This document shows positions 36,100-48,863 of a DNA stretch of 64,000 nt, in pieces. Every line of letters begins with the position of its first letter. The stretch's first letter is position 1. The stretch comes from Ricinus communis (taxonomy: Eukaryota; Streptophyta; Magnoliopsida; Malpighiales; Euphorbiaceae). The position numbers and the translations under genes are program-made. The notes below the pieces were generated by a model. That model did not search any database and was not told the origin of the DNA. It saw only the letters and a program-made list of their open reading frames with translations. The DNA lies in NCBI RefSeq assembly GCF_019578655.1, contig NC_063257.1, positions 10,292,001-10,356,000 of the forward strand, read 5' to 3'.

Positions 36100-36140
<41 letters not shown>
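36100..36140 (+). repeat. Compound (TA)n(GA)10 microsatellite
   Basis: About ten TA units followed directly by ten GA units (36121-36140). Confidence 0.95.
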
Positions 36141-39100
36141 TTCTTTTTATATTTTTTCACGTTGCAATAAATAATTTACATTTTATAACTTATTCAGACT
36201 TTTCTTTTTAATTTAAAATTGCTTCATGTCTTAAATATATAATATCTTTTTGATAAAAAGAAAAAGAGAAAAAATGTTAGCCATAACTACTGTGGTTGGG
36301 TGTGATTATACGGACTCTTTTCATCGTATCCAAGCTCCTCAATGCACACACCAATGTTGGAGCCAAGAAAAACTCAACCAAATCGAGTCTTCAAACATTC
36401 CTGAGGAAATATTAGAATTTAAACCCAAAATCTGAAGCGGTTTGATGAAAGCCATCTCCCCCAAGCTACTGCTGTAGTGGTATTAGGTATATAAGACTTT
36501 CTTTCTATTTGAGTTGGGATACTATTAAGATATAATAGTGTGATTTTCAAGAATCTGTACTAATAATGTTTAATTAGAGAACTAGGAGCCGCTATAATAA
36601 TATTACAATGATTTAATTTATTTATACTTTGTTCTTTTTTAGCCGAATGAAAGTCCTGTGTTTCAATTTTAATATGCAATTATATTCTTTTGAGTTACAA
36701 ATTAGGAATTGAAGACTTAAACTTGAAATCTTGTTCAAATTGATATATGCACGTATCATCAATACTAATTTTATAAGAACTAACTGTATTAAACTCTTAC
36801 ATGAAACATTTATGTCCTAATACACCCTAAATTGCTAAAACTAAAATACTAGATAAAAGAAAGTATGGACAGGTTTTTAATGACTTTATTTTCTTTTGTG
36901 TCGAGGAATACTTTGAAGTGGGCTTTTGTTTGTGAATGAACAGGATCAGTGCTTCTGTGTTCGACATTTGGTTGAATTCCGTTTTGAAATGTTACTGATT
37001 TGCTTGACGATTTCCAAGCTTTAAGGACAGACATATACCAAGAGTAATGCACAAACAACAACACAGCAACCCTTCTTGATACATTCAGAAATTGGTCTGT
37101 AACTGTATACTCTTGATTTAGAGATTTTCAAAATATCTGCAATAAAATAAATTAGGAATCCTAGATGTGATACCTGATCCGATATTTAAATTAGTATGTG
37201 AATGAAAGTTTAAATAAAGTATATAAAGTATTATAATTGCGTTACCTGTCTAATGAGATGTAATGAAATATTTATTATATTGTTTTGAAGGTGAAGCCAT
37301 GAGGAGTGGTTTCTGAAATAGACATAATAGGGCACGATGCTACTTTCTCGAACATCATGGATGTATGTCTATTAACTAAAAAGACGATCCGTCTATAATA
37401 TAGATTAGAATTAGTAGACGATCCGGAGAGGTTATAGGCGAGCTAGTTATTACTAGCTTAAAGAATTCCTATTTAGCTAATTATGTATCAATACTCAACT
37501 TAAGAAGTTTTAAAATATTTATCTTTCCCGCCATCAATCTCAAAAAGAAAGAAGAGCAAAACAGAAAATCTTTTTCTTTGTAGTTTCATGTTTCAAAACG
37601 GAAATATGTAACTAAGGCCAGTCCTCCATTAATAAAGTAAGAAATAATTCGAATGTAGTGCTAGAAGACTATTCCGAGGTTTTAAGTTCTGAAAATAATT
37701 TTTAAAGGTTATAATAGTATTATTTTTATATAAGAATAACTTCTCCATAGTTTTATAAATGTCTTAAAATTAATTTAACTAAACTCTTAAAATAATATCT
37801 TATCATTTATAAAAATTATGTCTGCCACGTTTTAAATTATTAGATAAAAACAAAATTAATTGAGATAGAAAATAATAATAGACGTGTCTGAATCATTAGG
37901 AGACTTTCTATTTTTAAAAAGTGTCCGGCAAGTTTTACTCCTTAGGCGAGTTACCGATGAAGGCGAACTCATAATTCGCTTGGAATGTGTTTTTCAAACG
38001 AATTGTTATTAGAGTTGTTAATAATTTTTTTTTAATACTTTTTTATCTATCATTTTTATGATAATTTGTGATTCTATATTCCAAATCAATTGGTAAATTA
38101 AATTTTCTTTTTAATATTTTTTTTTTTCTCTTTTTAAGTATTTCAAGATTGTATTTACAGTATCATTATTATGCGAAATATCATGCTTTGTTGTTATACG
38201 TCAGTTGGCATTCAAGCTTGCTCTCTCCAATCCAACATATCAAAAGCCAAAATGGAATTTTGGTGTCTATGTGGTTGCCATGTAATTGATTAATTTGAGA
38301 CATTTGTTTTTTTTTTTTTAAATTTTTCTATTTGTTTAGTCATTAATATTCAAAACTCAAATATTGCTCATTTCGTATTATGCGCTGAATAAGACTCAAA
38401 TTAGCCATTAACAATAATAATAATAAATATGATACTTAAGAAACTTTTGTAGTTGAGCGTAATTGAAAATTCAGCTTGTTTTCATAAGATAGATTTAACC
38501 TGCCAATTGATGCATTTCGCAACTTTGAATCTTCTTCTCTCTATATTTGTGATAAAAAAATTAAATAATTTAGCTAGTTTTTAAAAGCTTAATTCCTGAA
38601 TAAGTGCCAATTTCGTGTGTTGGAAGGGAAAAAAATGCTAAGAAAAAGAGATAGCCAATACCTGTGGTGGCTATAAATCTGGACTGCCTATATGCTTACG
38701 CAAATCCCATATGAAGTTTGATGAAAGGCTGGTGGTTGAAGGGGATCTGCTGCAACTTGTGCTTTTAGGCCAACTTCGATTCCTGAAAGCATAAGTAGGA
38801 TTAAGGCATTATCAGAATGTTCACAGGTTATAATCGAATTGATTGCTGCTGAAGGAGGTGACTGTTGCAGGGAATAGCTTCCAACAGTATCAGGTTTTCC
38901 CTTGCGAAAAGAGTACTCTTCCGTGAACATTTGTTGATCACGTACGTGCAGAAAAGTTCTACATATTGATCTTAATTGTAATAGTGAAAATGATGGCAGC
39001 CGTCATCAGCCACCAGCATTTTTATCAAGAAACTTGAGTAAAGATTTTGATTTAAATAAATGACAATCCAACCATATGGGAGGGAGGATGCACGCAGTGA

Positions 39101-41233
39101 TTCCTGAATGCCTGCCATCATATATAGGGGTTTCCAGGATTGAGAGACAGAATGTTTGGTGATTCTGTGTTTACTTTCTTATGAAAACAGCCAGAACCTG
39201 ACAGTGTATAGTACCTCATCGTACCAGGCAGATTTGAAGTCCTAATGCAGTAACTTAAGTTGTGGTCAGTCCGAAGCCTTCCTGATTTTCACCCCAGAAT
39301 GACCCAAACGCAAAAGTGCTACTTCACTGCAGCAAAAAGCCAACTTAGGCATCATGCCAATGCCCGCCAACTCTTCCGCCCTATACATGGTACGTTGTTA
39401 TATCAATAATGTATTCTTCGTCGACCCCAGTAACCACTTATCTCAAGTGTGTATGGTCCTGATATCATTTCAGACAACATGACAAATTCACAGGTGCATG
39501 CTTTCTTCCTTCCCTCATCTCTCAGCCTTTTCTGGTGGACCCGGTTGTAATGACTTTGCAATCATATGACCCAGTACTAATCCAAATCCAGGCATAACTT
39601 GCAACAGAAAGTAGAACCTGGGGAGAAAATGGCAGACAACTGGATATTCCTGTAAATCATGCAATAACAGAAGATGAAAATGAGGTCCTGTCAACAACGT
39701 GCTTTGTCTATATTTATATTACACCCCTGGGCTCACCAGCTAACTAGCTTGGCACTAGATAGATGAGTTCTTTCATGGCACTAGCTAGCTAGGTTTCCAA
39801 GGCTTTCAACATCTATACTGCAGAATTCTAATCAGTGAAGCTTTTACCTGGGATACTCCTGATTTGCTGCTGTAATTCAATTATTTTAACTTGACCATGG
39901 TGGACGAGTGGAGTCAGAATTCCCCTTCCATCAAAATTTTGTAAAATAGAATTAAAATTTTAAGTACCTGAATTGAAAGAAATTGTTTTAAGATCTTTTA
40001 TTGAAAGAAATTTTGTTTAAGATCTTTGCCACTTGAATTTAAGTGTTTGAATCTTTGATACTTACACAAATATAAAAATAAATGTCTATAATTTTATAAA
40101 TTATTAATGCCTTGTTGCCTTTCTCTATTATTTATATCTTATCAAACATTTTCAGATGATAAATTTACAAGTATTTAGCACATGTGCATATGTTTAGCAG
40201 TAATATAATGTAATAATATATTTATCTTAAAGCTCTAAAATGTTAAAGAAAATGGTGAATTATTTGACTTATATTATAAGTTACCAATCATATGCAATAA
40301 TAAAAACACAAAATTAATTTAACATATTTAGAATTTGCTTTATATGAAAATAACAAAAGGATTTTAATTTTATTTCTTAAAAATAACCTTTTAAATATTA
40401 GAATAATTTTATCTTTTTATACTTTTTGTTATTTTTAAAGATTAATGATTAAAGTCTTAATAAGATTTTCTCAACTATATATTTAAGTAGTTTTTCTTAT
40501 GTTAATTTCATAAATGATTTCCCTATATTTTACAAAATGTTCGCGTTATTTTAATTTGTTGTAAAATTAAATAATTATTATTTATTTTATCTCACAAGTA
40601 TTATTTAAAGTCGCCAAGCTAATAATTCTTTTTAAATTTTAAGTCGGTAAAATAAAATTAAAATTAAGTGATTAAATTTTTATAAATATTATGATTATTT
40701 TAGGATGAGCCAATAAGTAGTGTGATCATTAATAGACTCGTTTCCATACTTCAAATAAATTCAACCTAATAGTATATAAATAAAATGATATTAAAATTTC
40801 AAATTCGAGTTCTGGGTATGCAGCTGTATTAAGATTTTTAAAGTAATATTTTATTACTTATGAAGATATTCTCTAACACGTTCTAGATTAACTTTAGATA
40901 TATCCATATTAAAATAAATTAAACTTTTTTTTTATTAGATATGATTTTAGCTTATTTTCTTATTTACTTATTTAAATTAGATTTCGCTACCTTCCATTTT
41001 TCACCTGATAGTTGTTACCGAACTATTGGCTTCAGGTTCAGTGTTTTCAAGACCTAACAAGCAAAAGCGACAGTTCACTACTATGAACAGAAATGATAAG
41101 TATTTTGATCTATTGGTTTGCTCAAGTATATAAATTTTTAAGTAGATAATATATATTAATATTATATTAAGCAATTAATATACTCTATCTCAAGATACAT
41201 AATTATAGTTATTTAAAATAATATTAAAAAGGG
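36141..41233. other. Intergenic DNA
   Basis: Mostly AT-rich and without a supported gene. Between about 38640 and 39760 composition is balanced and small minus-strand frames appear (38688-38930, 39515-39697), but I recognise neither and see no splice-linked continuation. This subregion could be a gene relic or non-coding transcript. About 39900-41230 is again AT-rich. Confidence 0.45.
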
Positions 41234-41244
41234 AAAAAAAAAAA
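41234..41244 (-). terminator. Pol III terminator of the 7SL RNA gene
   Basis: Eleven A on the plus strand read as T11 immediately after the RNA 3' end. RNA polymerase III stops at runs of four or more T. Confidence 0.85.
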
Positions 41245-41543
41245 GTGATGGTCTAATTGAGGTCAACCAATGGAGCCAAGCTGGGATCAAGTGGCACGAG
41301 CCTGTGATCCATCCACTGTCAAGAGCGGGAGGTGAACGCTGCTCTGTGAAACCAGCCTCACGCAGTACCCTCCACTCTAAGAGCAGAGTAGTCCCAACCT
41401 TCGCCAGAACCACAAAGCTCAACTCTCCACTTGGAGCGGGCAAGCCAGCAGTTCGCCATTGGCCCCGACTCATTGGTTAGACCCAACATCCCATCACCTC
41501 AAAGCCCTCACTCGAGTTACAAGCCCACGTTACTAAGCCCGGC
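41245..41543 (-). ncRNA. Signal recognition particle 7SL RNA
   Basis: About 299 nt, the usual plant 7SL size. The 5' Alu domain reads GCCGGGCTTAGTAACGTGGG followed by CTTGTAAC, the conserved UGUAAC turn between helices 2-4. The S domain has GAGCAGCG...ACCTCCCG and GTGGATGGATCACAGGCTC, matching the SRP54-binding helix 8 core shared with animal 7SL. Helix 5 closes: GTGATGG near the 5' part pairs with CCATCAC at the extreme 3' end, and GGTC-AACCAATG pairs with CATTGGTT-GACC. This RNA is the scaffold of the cytosolic particle that halts translation and docks ribosomes at the ER. A plant Pol III promoter is upstream and a T11 terminator follows, so this is probably a functional gene rather than a retro-copy. 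It is a GC-rich island in AT-rich DNA. The exact 5' base is inferred. Confidence 0.9.
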
Positions 41544-41564
41544 GATTCTTTTGTGTTTTCATTT

Positions 41565-41609
41565 GTATAAAAAAGATAAAATTTGAGCTGCGTTTTGACG
41601 ATGTGGGAT
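41565..41609 (-). promoter_or_regulatory. USE and TATA box of the 7SL RNA gene
   Basis: On the minus strand, ATCCCACATCG (41609-41599) is a perfect match to the plant upstream sequence element RTCCCACATCG. A TATA-like TTTATAC (41571-41565) lies about 27 bp further on, ending about 22 bp before the inferred RNA start. Close USE-TATA spacing is the plant Pol III arrangement (U6, 7SL); the Pol II snRNA spacing is about one helical turn longer. Confidence 0.85.
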
Positions 41610-44568
41610 ACGGACATGGTGTTACGCCTGCATATTATAGCAAATTTGAGGCCAAATATGTTACATTAACAGTTGAAATGAAACGAATTACAGCGTTCTA
41701 AAATCTGTTAAAATATTAAATATAATTCGAAATCGAGATATTAATTACTTTTTATATACTTGAATTACTTATTGGTAGATAGTTTTTCTGAACGCTCGTA
41801 GTCTTTCATTTTTTTAATTTAACTCACTATTTTTTATTTTTTTTATCCTACCAAGATGAAGACTAAAATTTTGAAACTTGTATTGTTGAACTCAAAATAA
41901 CAGATTAATCAATGTACAATTTCACAAGGCCAAATGAGACTGAAAATCTAAATATTTTTGAATTGGAGTAATTTTGGGTCTTTTTATTTTTTTGAAATAT
42001 AGCCTAATTTTGACCAGTTTGACACAAAATTATGTTGGGTGTATGTGGCTTTTATATAAACTTTAAAATTATTATTTAAAATTTTATCTATATATTTTAT
42101 TAACTTAACTACTATAGATCAAATCCAAATTAATAAATTTATCAAAAGAATAGCCACTAGATCAACTTAATTATGACTTAAGTTAATAAATTGTCTAAAA
42201 CTTGCACTCAATTGACTAAATGGCACCATTTTTACCCAATAAAAAGCCAAAAGTTCACACCAGTAAAAGAAATGTTTGGATTTTTTTTGTCATTAAGTGA
42301 ATTCATAAAATAAACAATAATGGATACACTCATCATGAGCATGTTGAAAGTTTGCAAGTAGAATGATGGTTACTTGCACTTAAACTTTCAGCCTGTGAAT
42401 TAGTTTCAAAAATGATAAAGTTTTTCACCTTGTGCTTGAAAAACCAATCAGCCATATACCATCTTTTTCCAATCAAATCTCATGCTTAATCAAGGGCCCT
42501 GAAAATTGCTTCTTTATTTCAATTTGACAGCCACTGGTTAGCTACTATTATCTGTCTCCATGCAATCCTCATGCTTAAACATGGCCTCTATCATTTGCTT
42601 GCTTTCTCTTTTATTTTTCAACAATAATGACTGGTTGATTATTAACTGTAGAAAGAAGATTGTTCATCCACATGAAGTAACTATTCCAGCTTTGGGGGAG
42701 GAAATAAAAATCAGCCAGGATTATAAATGGTTGAGAGAAAAATGATTTGTGCAATCATTTATTTATTAAATGAAGTATTTGAATTGATTTTGAGTTATTT
42801 GTTAGCATTAATGATAAAAATAAACAGATAAAAATAATACATTTAATATAAAAAGTCGTATGTTAATATTGAATTGATTTTAGAAAATCTTTTACTTAGT
42901 TAAGATATATATTTTTATCTCTACACTAAAGTGACACATATTTTTTTATTTTAAATAATTGAATATATCAATTATTCAATATCAAAGTATCAAATACTCA
43001 TATATACTATTTATTTCTTATTCGTTGTGGTATATATTTAGTATAAGTAAGAATTACTTCTAATTTATCTATAAATGACTAGTAGATTAAGTCAATCTAA
43101 AAATTCTTTTTCTTATTTAAAATATAAAGTATCTATACTAAAATGATTATCCCTAATAATCACTCTCTTAACCTGCTTGCCTCCTATGGTAATGACAAAG
43201 ACAATTTCCCAACTAAGAAAATGTATAATTACTATGAGGGAGAGAGGAAAAGAAAGTTGGTTATGGGTAAAATAAGGAATGAGGTAAAGGATGAAAGGGA
43301 GAAGAGACAAAGGAGGTTAAAGGGAGAGTTAATGAGAGGGGGGTAGCAAAAGGAAATTACAACTGACTTCTTGTTGGTGGAGTAAGGAAGAGTGAAAGGA
43401 AGCCAAAGTTAAAAAGAAGAAAAACTAACATAAATTTCTTTTATTTAGTGTAAGTATATGTATCTATTTATACAATAAAATAATTAAACAGATAAATAAA
43501 TGATACGTATTGATTAATTTTAAGTATTTGATTAGGTATTAGTATCATATTCGCAAAGACTGAGACCAGTATACTAACACAATTCCACTACAACACTAAC
43601 TCCAAAAGTTTTAGTTCATTAGTAAGCTTAAGTGGAAAAGAACACTTAACAAATAAAATGCCCAAATGCCCAATAACACCAACTAATAAGGCAAAGGAAA
43701 ATTTATGGTTGTGTAAGGCAGGAGGCATACCCATGTGCATTAACACAGATTTGTCAACAGGTAAACAAAAACAGGCCATTTGAATTAGGGTTTGGTCTAT
43801 TTTTTAATCACTTAACTGGCAAGATTTTTTTGTTGTCTGTATGTTTTATTTCTTCTTGTCCCTTTTTCCTTTTAGTTTTGGGAGAATTGTACAATATCAA
43901 ACTTGGAAACAGTATATCCTGCCACCGACTATTAGGCTTTTAGGCCTTTTGGATGCCAAAAGAACTGAGAAAGAAATGTGTCACATCCTTTCCACAGCCT
44001 TAGTTTGCATCAAAAATTGAAAAAGCTTAGATCAGGTTTAAATATTATGTCCAATTGTATTATATTTAATGCTATCATTCTGACTTATAAAATTATAAAG
44101 TATCGAGTTGACTATTTATTCATATTATATAGTTTATAACGCATTATACTCTTAATAAGAAAATGAAAATAAATATATTCTCGACTTCTATTGAATTGAA
44201 TTTTCCTTTTAAAACTAATAAAAAATCAATGGTTTTTTGTTCTTTCCTTTTTGAGTCCATAGGTGAGGATGAGATTAACATATTGCAAATTCTGTTAGTT
44301 TGAAAATTGAATCAAAGTCAGAATTTTATAGGATCTCTTTTGTATCATTTGGTCTCTTCTAAACTTGATCTACATGCGATAACTAACAAAACAGTAACAT
44401 ATTTATATAAATATTTTATATTTTACTATTTAATAATTAATATATATTTAATTATTTTAAATTAATAAATATATATCAATCATCTATTAAATTTGGTGGT
44501 CTGAGTATCTAAAAGGCACCACATAAATCTCTCTATAAATCTAAAATAAGCTGAGAGACCATCAAGCC

Positions 44569-44585
44569 GTCCGTACAGTACGGAC
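44569..44585. other. GC-rich perfect palindrome with SPL-type GTAC cores
   Basis: GTCCGTAC and GTACGGAC are separated by one A. CCGTAC/GTACGG contains the GTAC core bound by plant SBP/SPL factors. It stands out in AT-rich DNA, but no gene is nearby. Confidence 0.4.
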
Positions 44586-45120
44586 AGACACAGTGACATA
44601 CTACTTGTAGAAATGGGTATCTATTTGCATATCACATTGATGAAATATTAAAAAAAGAAGCTATAAACTAGTATTTTAACACATAATTATATTAAAATAT
44701 CATTTCATGACAGCTCATCACATATTAGATAGAAGCCTTTTTCCATGAGACTGCATGTCTCTAAAGCAAAAGCTTTTTTTATTTTTATTATTATATAATT
44801 TTGATAGTCTGCTATAAAAAGATCCTTTTTGATTAAATTATAAATTCAATGTCTTTTGTCTGTGGATATATAATCTGTATTGGAACAACAATATTAAAGG
44901 ACTAATCCAAAAGCTAGTTCATCCCCATCTCTTTGTGTGTCAATATGTGTAACATACCTTATATTATGTTTAAAACATTTGCTAGTAAAATATATTAAAA
45001 TAAAATCACTTCATAATATTTTCTTACTTTCATATATAAAAATTAAAATATGTATATGATTAAAACATATGAATATGGAATCCCTTATTATAGCAAATAA
45101 TAATTTTTATGCAAATTTAT

Positions 45121-45375
45121 AGGATAATAATATAAATGGTCATTAAATTTTATATTTAGTCATAAAATTTTAATTTGTTTCGTTTCAGTCATCAAACTTT
45201 AATTTTATTTAAATTTAGTCATCTTACAAATAAAAGATTGACACGTGACAAAAATTTATAATTAAATAAGAAAAATATGATATGTTAATTTTTTATTCAT
45301 AAAATAACTAAATTGCAATCAAAACTGAAATTGAATTATTAAAATTTTATAAAACGACCATTTGTATTATTATCC
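45121..45375. repeat. MITE-like element with inverted termini
   Basis: It starts AGGATAATAATATAAATGGT and ends with its near-complement (ACCATTTGTATTATTATCCT); the inverted ends extend over about 35 bp. Length is about 255 bp, non-coding. The flanks allow a TA target duplication, which would suggest a Tc1/mariner-type origin, but the TIR sequence is not the classic Stowaway one. Confidence 0.65.
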
Positions 45376-48364
45376 TGTAAATCATTAATTTACATTATCA
45401 AATGAAAAATAATGAATTTTAAATTGGATATGAAATCTACTAATTCTAAGTGATGGAGTGGCAATTATATGTATGTGGTAGATGGGGACCAACCACATTG
45501 AAAAATGTAATAAAAAACAAAGTTGCATAATGTTGCTACTGTTATCTTCTTCCTCTTCCTTCTCTTCTTGAAAAAGAAAAAGCTTTTGGTGAAGTTACTA
45601 TTGTTTTTTCTTATGAAAAGGACTGTGATTAGTAAAATGGAGGAACATAAAGCTGGCATGTGCACTTCCATGTGGGTACAATATGCTACAAACAAATATA
45701 CCCATCACAAATAATAATAATAATAATAATAATAAAGCAAACACATGCATCTTACACTTTCTGCATTCTGTATATTCCTATTCTGTTTATATTACAAATT
45801 TACAATACCAATACAAATTTTTTATTTTTGTTTTATTTTTCTTCTGTTGCTATTAAATTAATATTATTATTATTATTTTTATATATTTTATTTGCCCAAT
45901 TCACACATGGTCGGGCCGAGTTTGAGTTGCCAGTTCCACCCAACTCAATCATTATTATTATCATTATGAAGAACAGATGATTTAGAATTATAATAAATAC
46001 TTCATCATTTTGTTATTCCATGTGGCGGTACATAAGTATCTAATTATTATTGTTAAACAAACATTAATTATATATTATTATCTATTGATTTATTTATCCT
46101 AGTAATTTGGTGAAACTTAAAAATAAAATGAATAAATAAATAATTAATTGTGTTTTCTAAAATAATATAAATTATTAATATTTTTATCTAATATCGCGTC
46201 CTGTATTAATAAGAGCCCAAATGTGTTACTATTATATATTTAAAACTATTTATAAACTAATTAATGATATATAAATCATATTTGTTATGAGATAAAGACA
46301 TGAATAAGCCAACAAAGTTGGTATTTTCTAGAAAGTTAAATAATATATCAAATATGTTTAATTTCTAATTTTCTGAAAAAAAAAAAAAATCTTTTGTAAG
46401 AGTTTAAGTTTTAAAAAATAAATTTCCAAAAGGTTGGTATTGTACACCAAATAATGCCTAATATGTAATCTTCATTAATGGAAATGTAAGTTAGTTTTAG
46501 AAGACTAAAACAGCATCATGATCCACTTACTGTTCTATTTGCAGAAGGTTGAGTACATGCAAATTAAATACTTAATGATTTAAAACAACAATGTGTTTGT
46601 GTTTTCTTTCACAAATTGATTTGCTTCATTACTTGGGAATGGAGAGAAACATTAGATGGAAATAGTAAAAGGGACTTCACTATTTTAAATATTTAAAAAA
46701 TAAGAAAATAATATATATTTTAAATTCTATAATAATTATATATATATCACTCGTCTAATCATAGATAAAAAAGAAGTGTGAAATTAAACTATAGTAATAA
46801 ATAATAAAATAAAGATGAAAATTTTATTTTATCAATCTTCTATGCATTTATTTGAGTTTGTTGAGATTTGAACCTAATATTTAATTCTAAAGTAATCTCG
46901 TTTTATTATTGGACTAAAATATTTAATAGGATAGGATCATAAAAACATGTCAAAACTCTTAAATATAAATCGAAATAAGAAATAGAAATTCTGAAAAAAG
47001 TTGTAAACCTCGAAAAAGGTACAAAAAATTAAAGTTTCATCCCGCGATCAAGAACTTATTAGGAATCGGATAAACCCTAAAATTATATAAACATAACTAA
47101 AATCCTGCAATGACGTTATAGAATTTAGACAAGTATGCGTTTCTAAAACTATTAGACGGTTATAACAGAATTGTTAAATTGACCCATCTGTTACGAGAAA
47201 AGAAATATTATTTTTTCGTAGTATCAATTATAAATTTTCTTATTCTTTATGTATTTATTAAGTTACTATTTATTATATTATTATTTTGTTGAATTCAGTC
47301 TGAAACCACTAATTTTAAAGTCGGATCAAAGAGCCATTGAAATTGAAAGGGAAACTATTACTATGGAACGCTTTGCTGAAAGCTTCTATTCTTTCTCAGT
47401 TGGTCACACACTGATTATCTTGTTCTAATGAATAAATAAATATGTTCTCCCTAAATGATAACTTAATCTTGTTAGATTAATAAAGTTTTAATGAAGAGGA
47501 CATTGATGAGCTGAATTGTATAATTTTAACAGGACAATTATTTATTTTTAATTTAACTGTATTTCAATTTAATTATTTTGTTATTAAAAAATTGAAATGT
47601 AACAAAAACCGCCAATGAAAAAATAATCATCAAGTATAACATATCAATTATTTATCAGAAAAATAGCTAAATTATAACTAAAATTAAAATAAATTAAAAT
47701 TTTATGATAAAAATAAAATTACGCGTGAAATTCAATGGCTATTATATGATTAACTCAATTTTAACTGTTATCATTATTAAAATAGATAGCCTATTTATGA
47801 AGCATGTATCTATATTTTTTTTAATCCAAGAGATCAGCTATTCAATTTATACCAGTTCAAAAAACAAAAGAAAAAGGCATTCAGTTTTCACTTATCATTT
47901 TCTCAAGAATTTAAAAAAAAAAAAGAAAATGGTAAAATAAAATCTGTGTTAGGCACAAGGGTACTGGCCACAGTAACAAACTCATGGGTGGCTGAAATCA
48001 CCATCCTTTCCTAGGGAATTTAGAAGCACAACCATAGGTCAACAATCAATCCATTAGAATCTTGCAAATAGCCATCTCCTCCACTCACTGCCCTCCATGG
48101 CTGACTCTCCTTCGCACCACTGCACTCTACTCTGTCCTACATATTTTCTTTTGGATCCTTTTCCCTCACAATTTTGTACCAATGTCCTTCTGCAGCCCTA
48201 CTCCTAATCCCATGAAAAAACAAACAAAAATATTAATTATAAAGCAGACCCTTTATTTTATTTGAATTATGCTAGATGTTGCAACTGTTAGATAGTCTCT
48301 CTAAAGGTGGGAGCATCCAAGAAAAAATAAAAATTATCAATTGTGTTTCACGTTTGTTAAAGAT

Positions 48365-48463
48365 CAGCGAACCCAGTTACTCATATGCTTGCTCAAGCTT
48401 CTGATTCTGAGTCTGGTGCTGAGGCGAATCGAGCTTGCCCTCCCTCCTCGACCCATTTTTAAT
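48365..48463 (+). pseudogene. LINE-type RNase H C-terminal relic
   Basis: A short stretch reads RSANPVTHMLAQASDS and then PPSS before a stop, matching the C-terminal end of plant LINE/RVT_3 RNase H domains (RSANxVAHxLA..., ending in a PPSF-type motif). Composition is more GC-rich than the flanks. About 100 bp; dead. Confidence 0.6.
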
Positions 48464-48840
48464 TATAAAATTAGATAATTCCTAAAAGTATCTTTCATTA
48501 CCTTACTTAATGAGAATGAGTGTAAATAACAATTGATTACTTGTAGTTAATATAAATCAAAAGAGTCTTGCAAATTGACCTTACTAAAGTATGGATGATG
48601 ATAATGATGAATGGCTATACCAAAATTTTGCACTTGTCGGTAAAGTATTATATAAAAATGCAAGCTACACATAAAATCCCATCCATAGATTGTTCCATTA
48701 CAAGATGAGCAAAAGAGCTTTGAAAAAGTTGGGGCACCTTTGGACACATCTTCAAAAGATGCTCACAAAATAATACAATCAAACAACAAAACGGACAAAG
48801 AGAAAAAAGAAGAAGGGAAAAAGAATAGAAAAAGAGAGGG

Positions 48841-48863
48841 TGAGTGAGTGAGTGAGTGAGTGA
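48841..48863 (+). repeat. (GAGT)5 microsatellite
   Basis: Five tandem GAGT units in a 23-bp run. Confidence 0.9.

Noticed and set aside
41213..41473. 86-codon minus-strand ORF
   Set aside because: It lies inside the 7SL RNA gene; the frame is a by-product of the structured RNA sequence.
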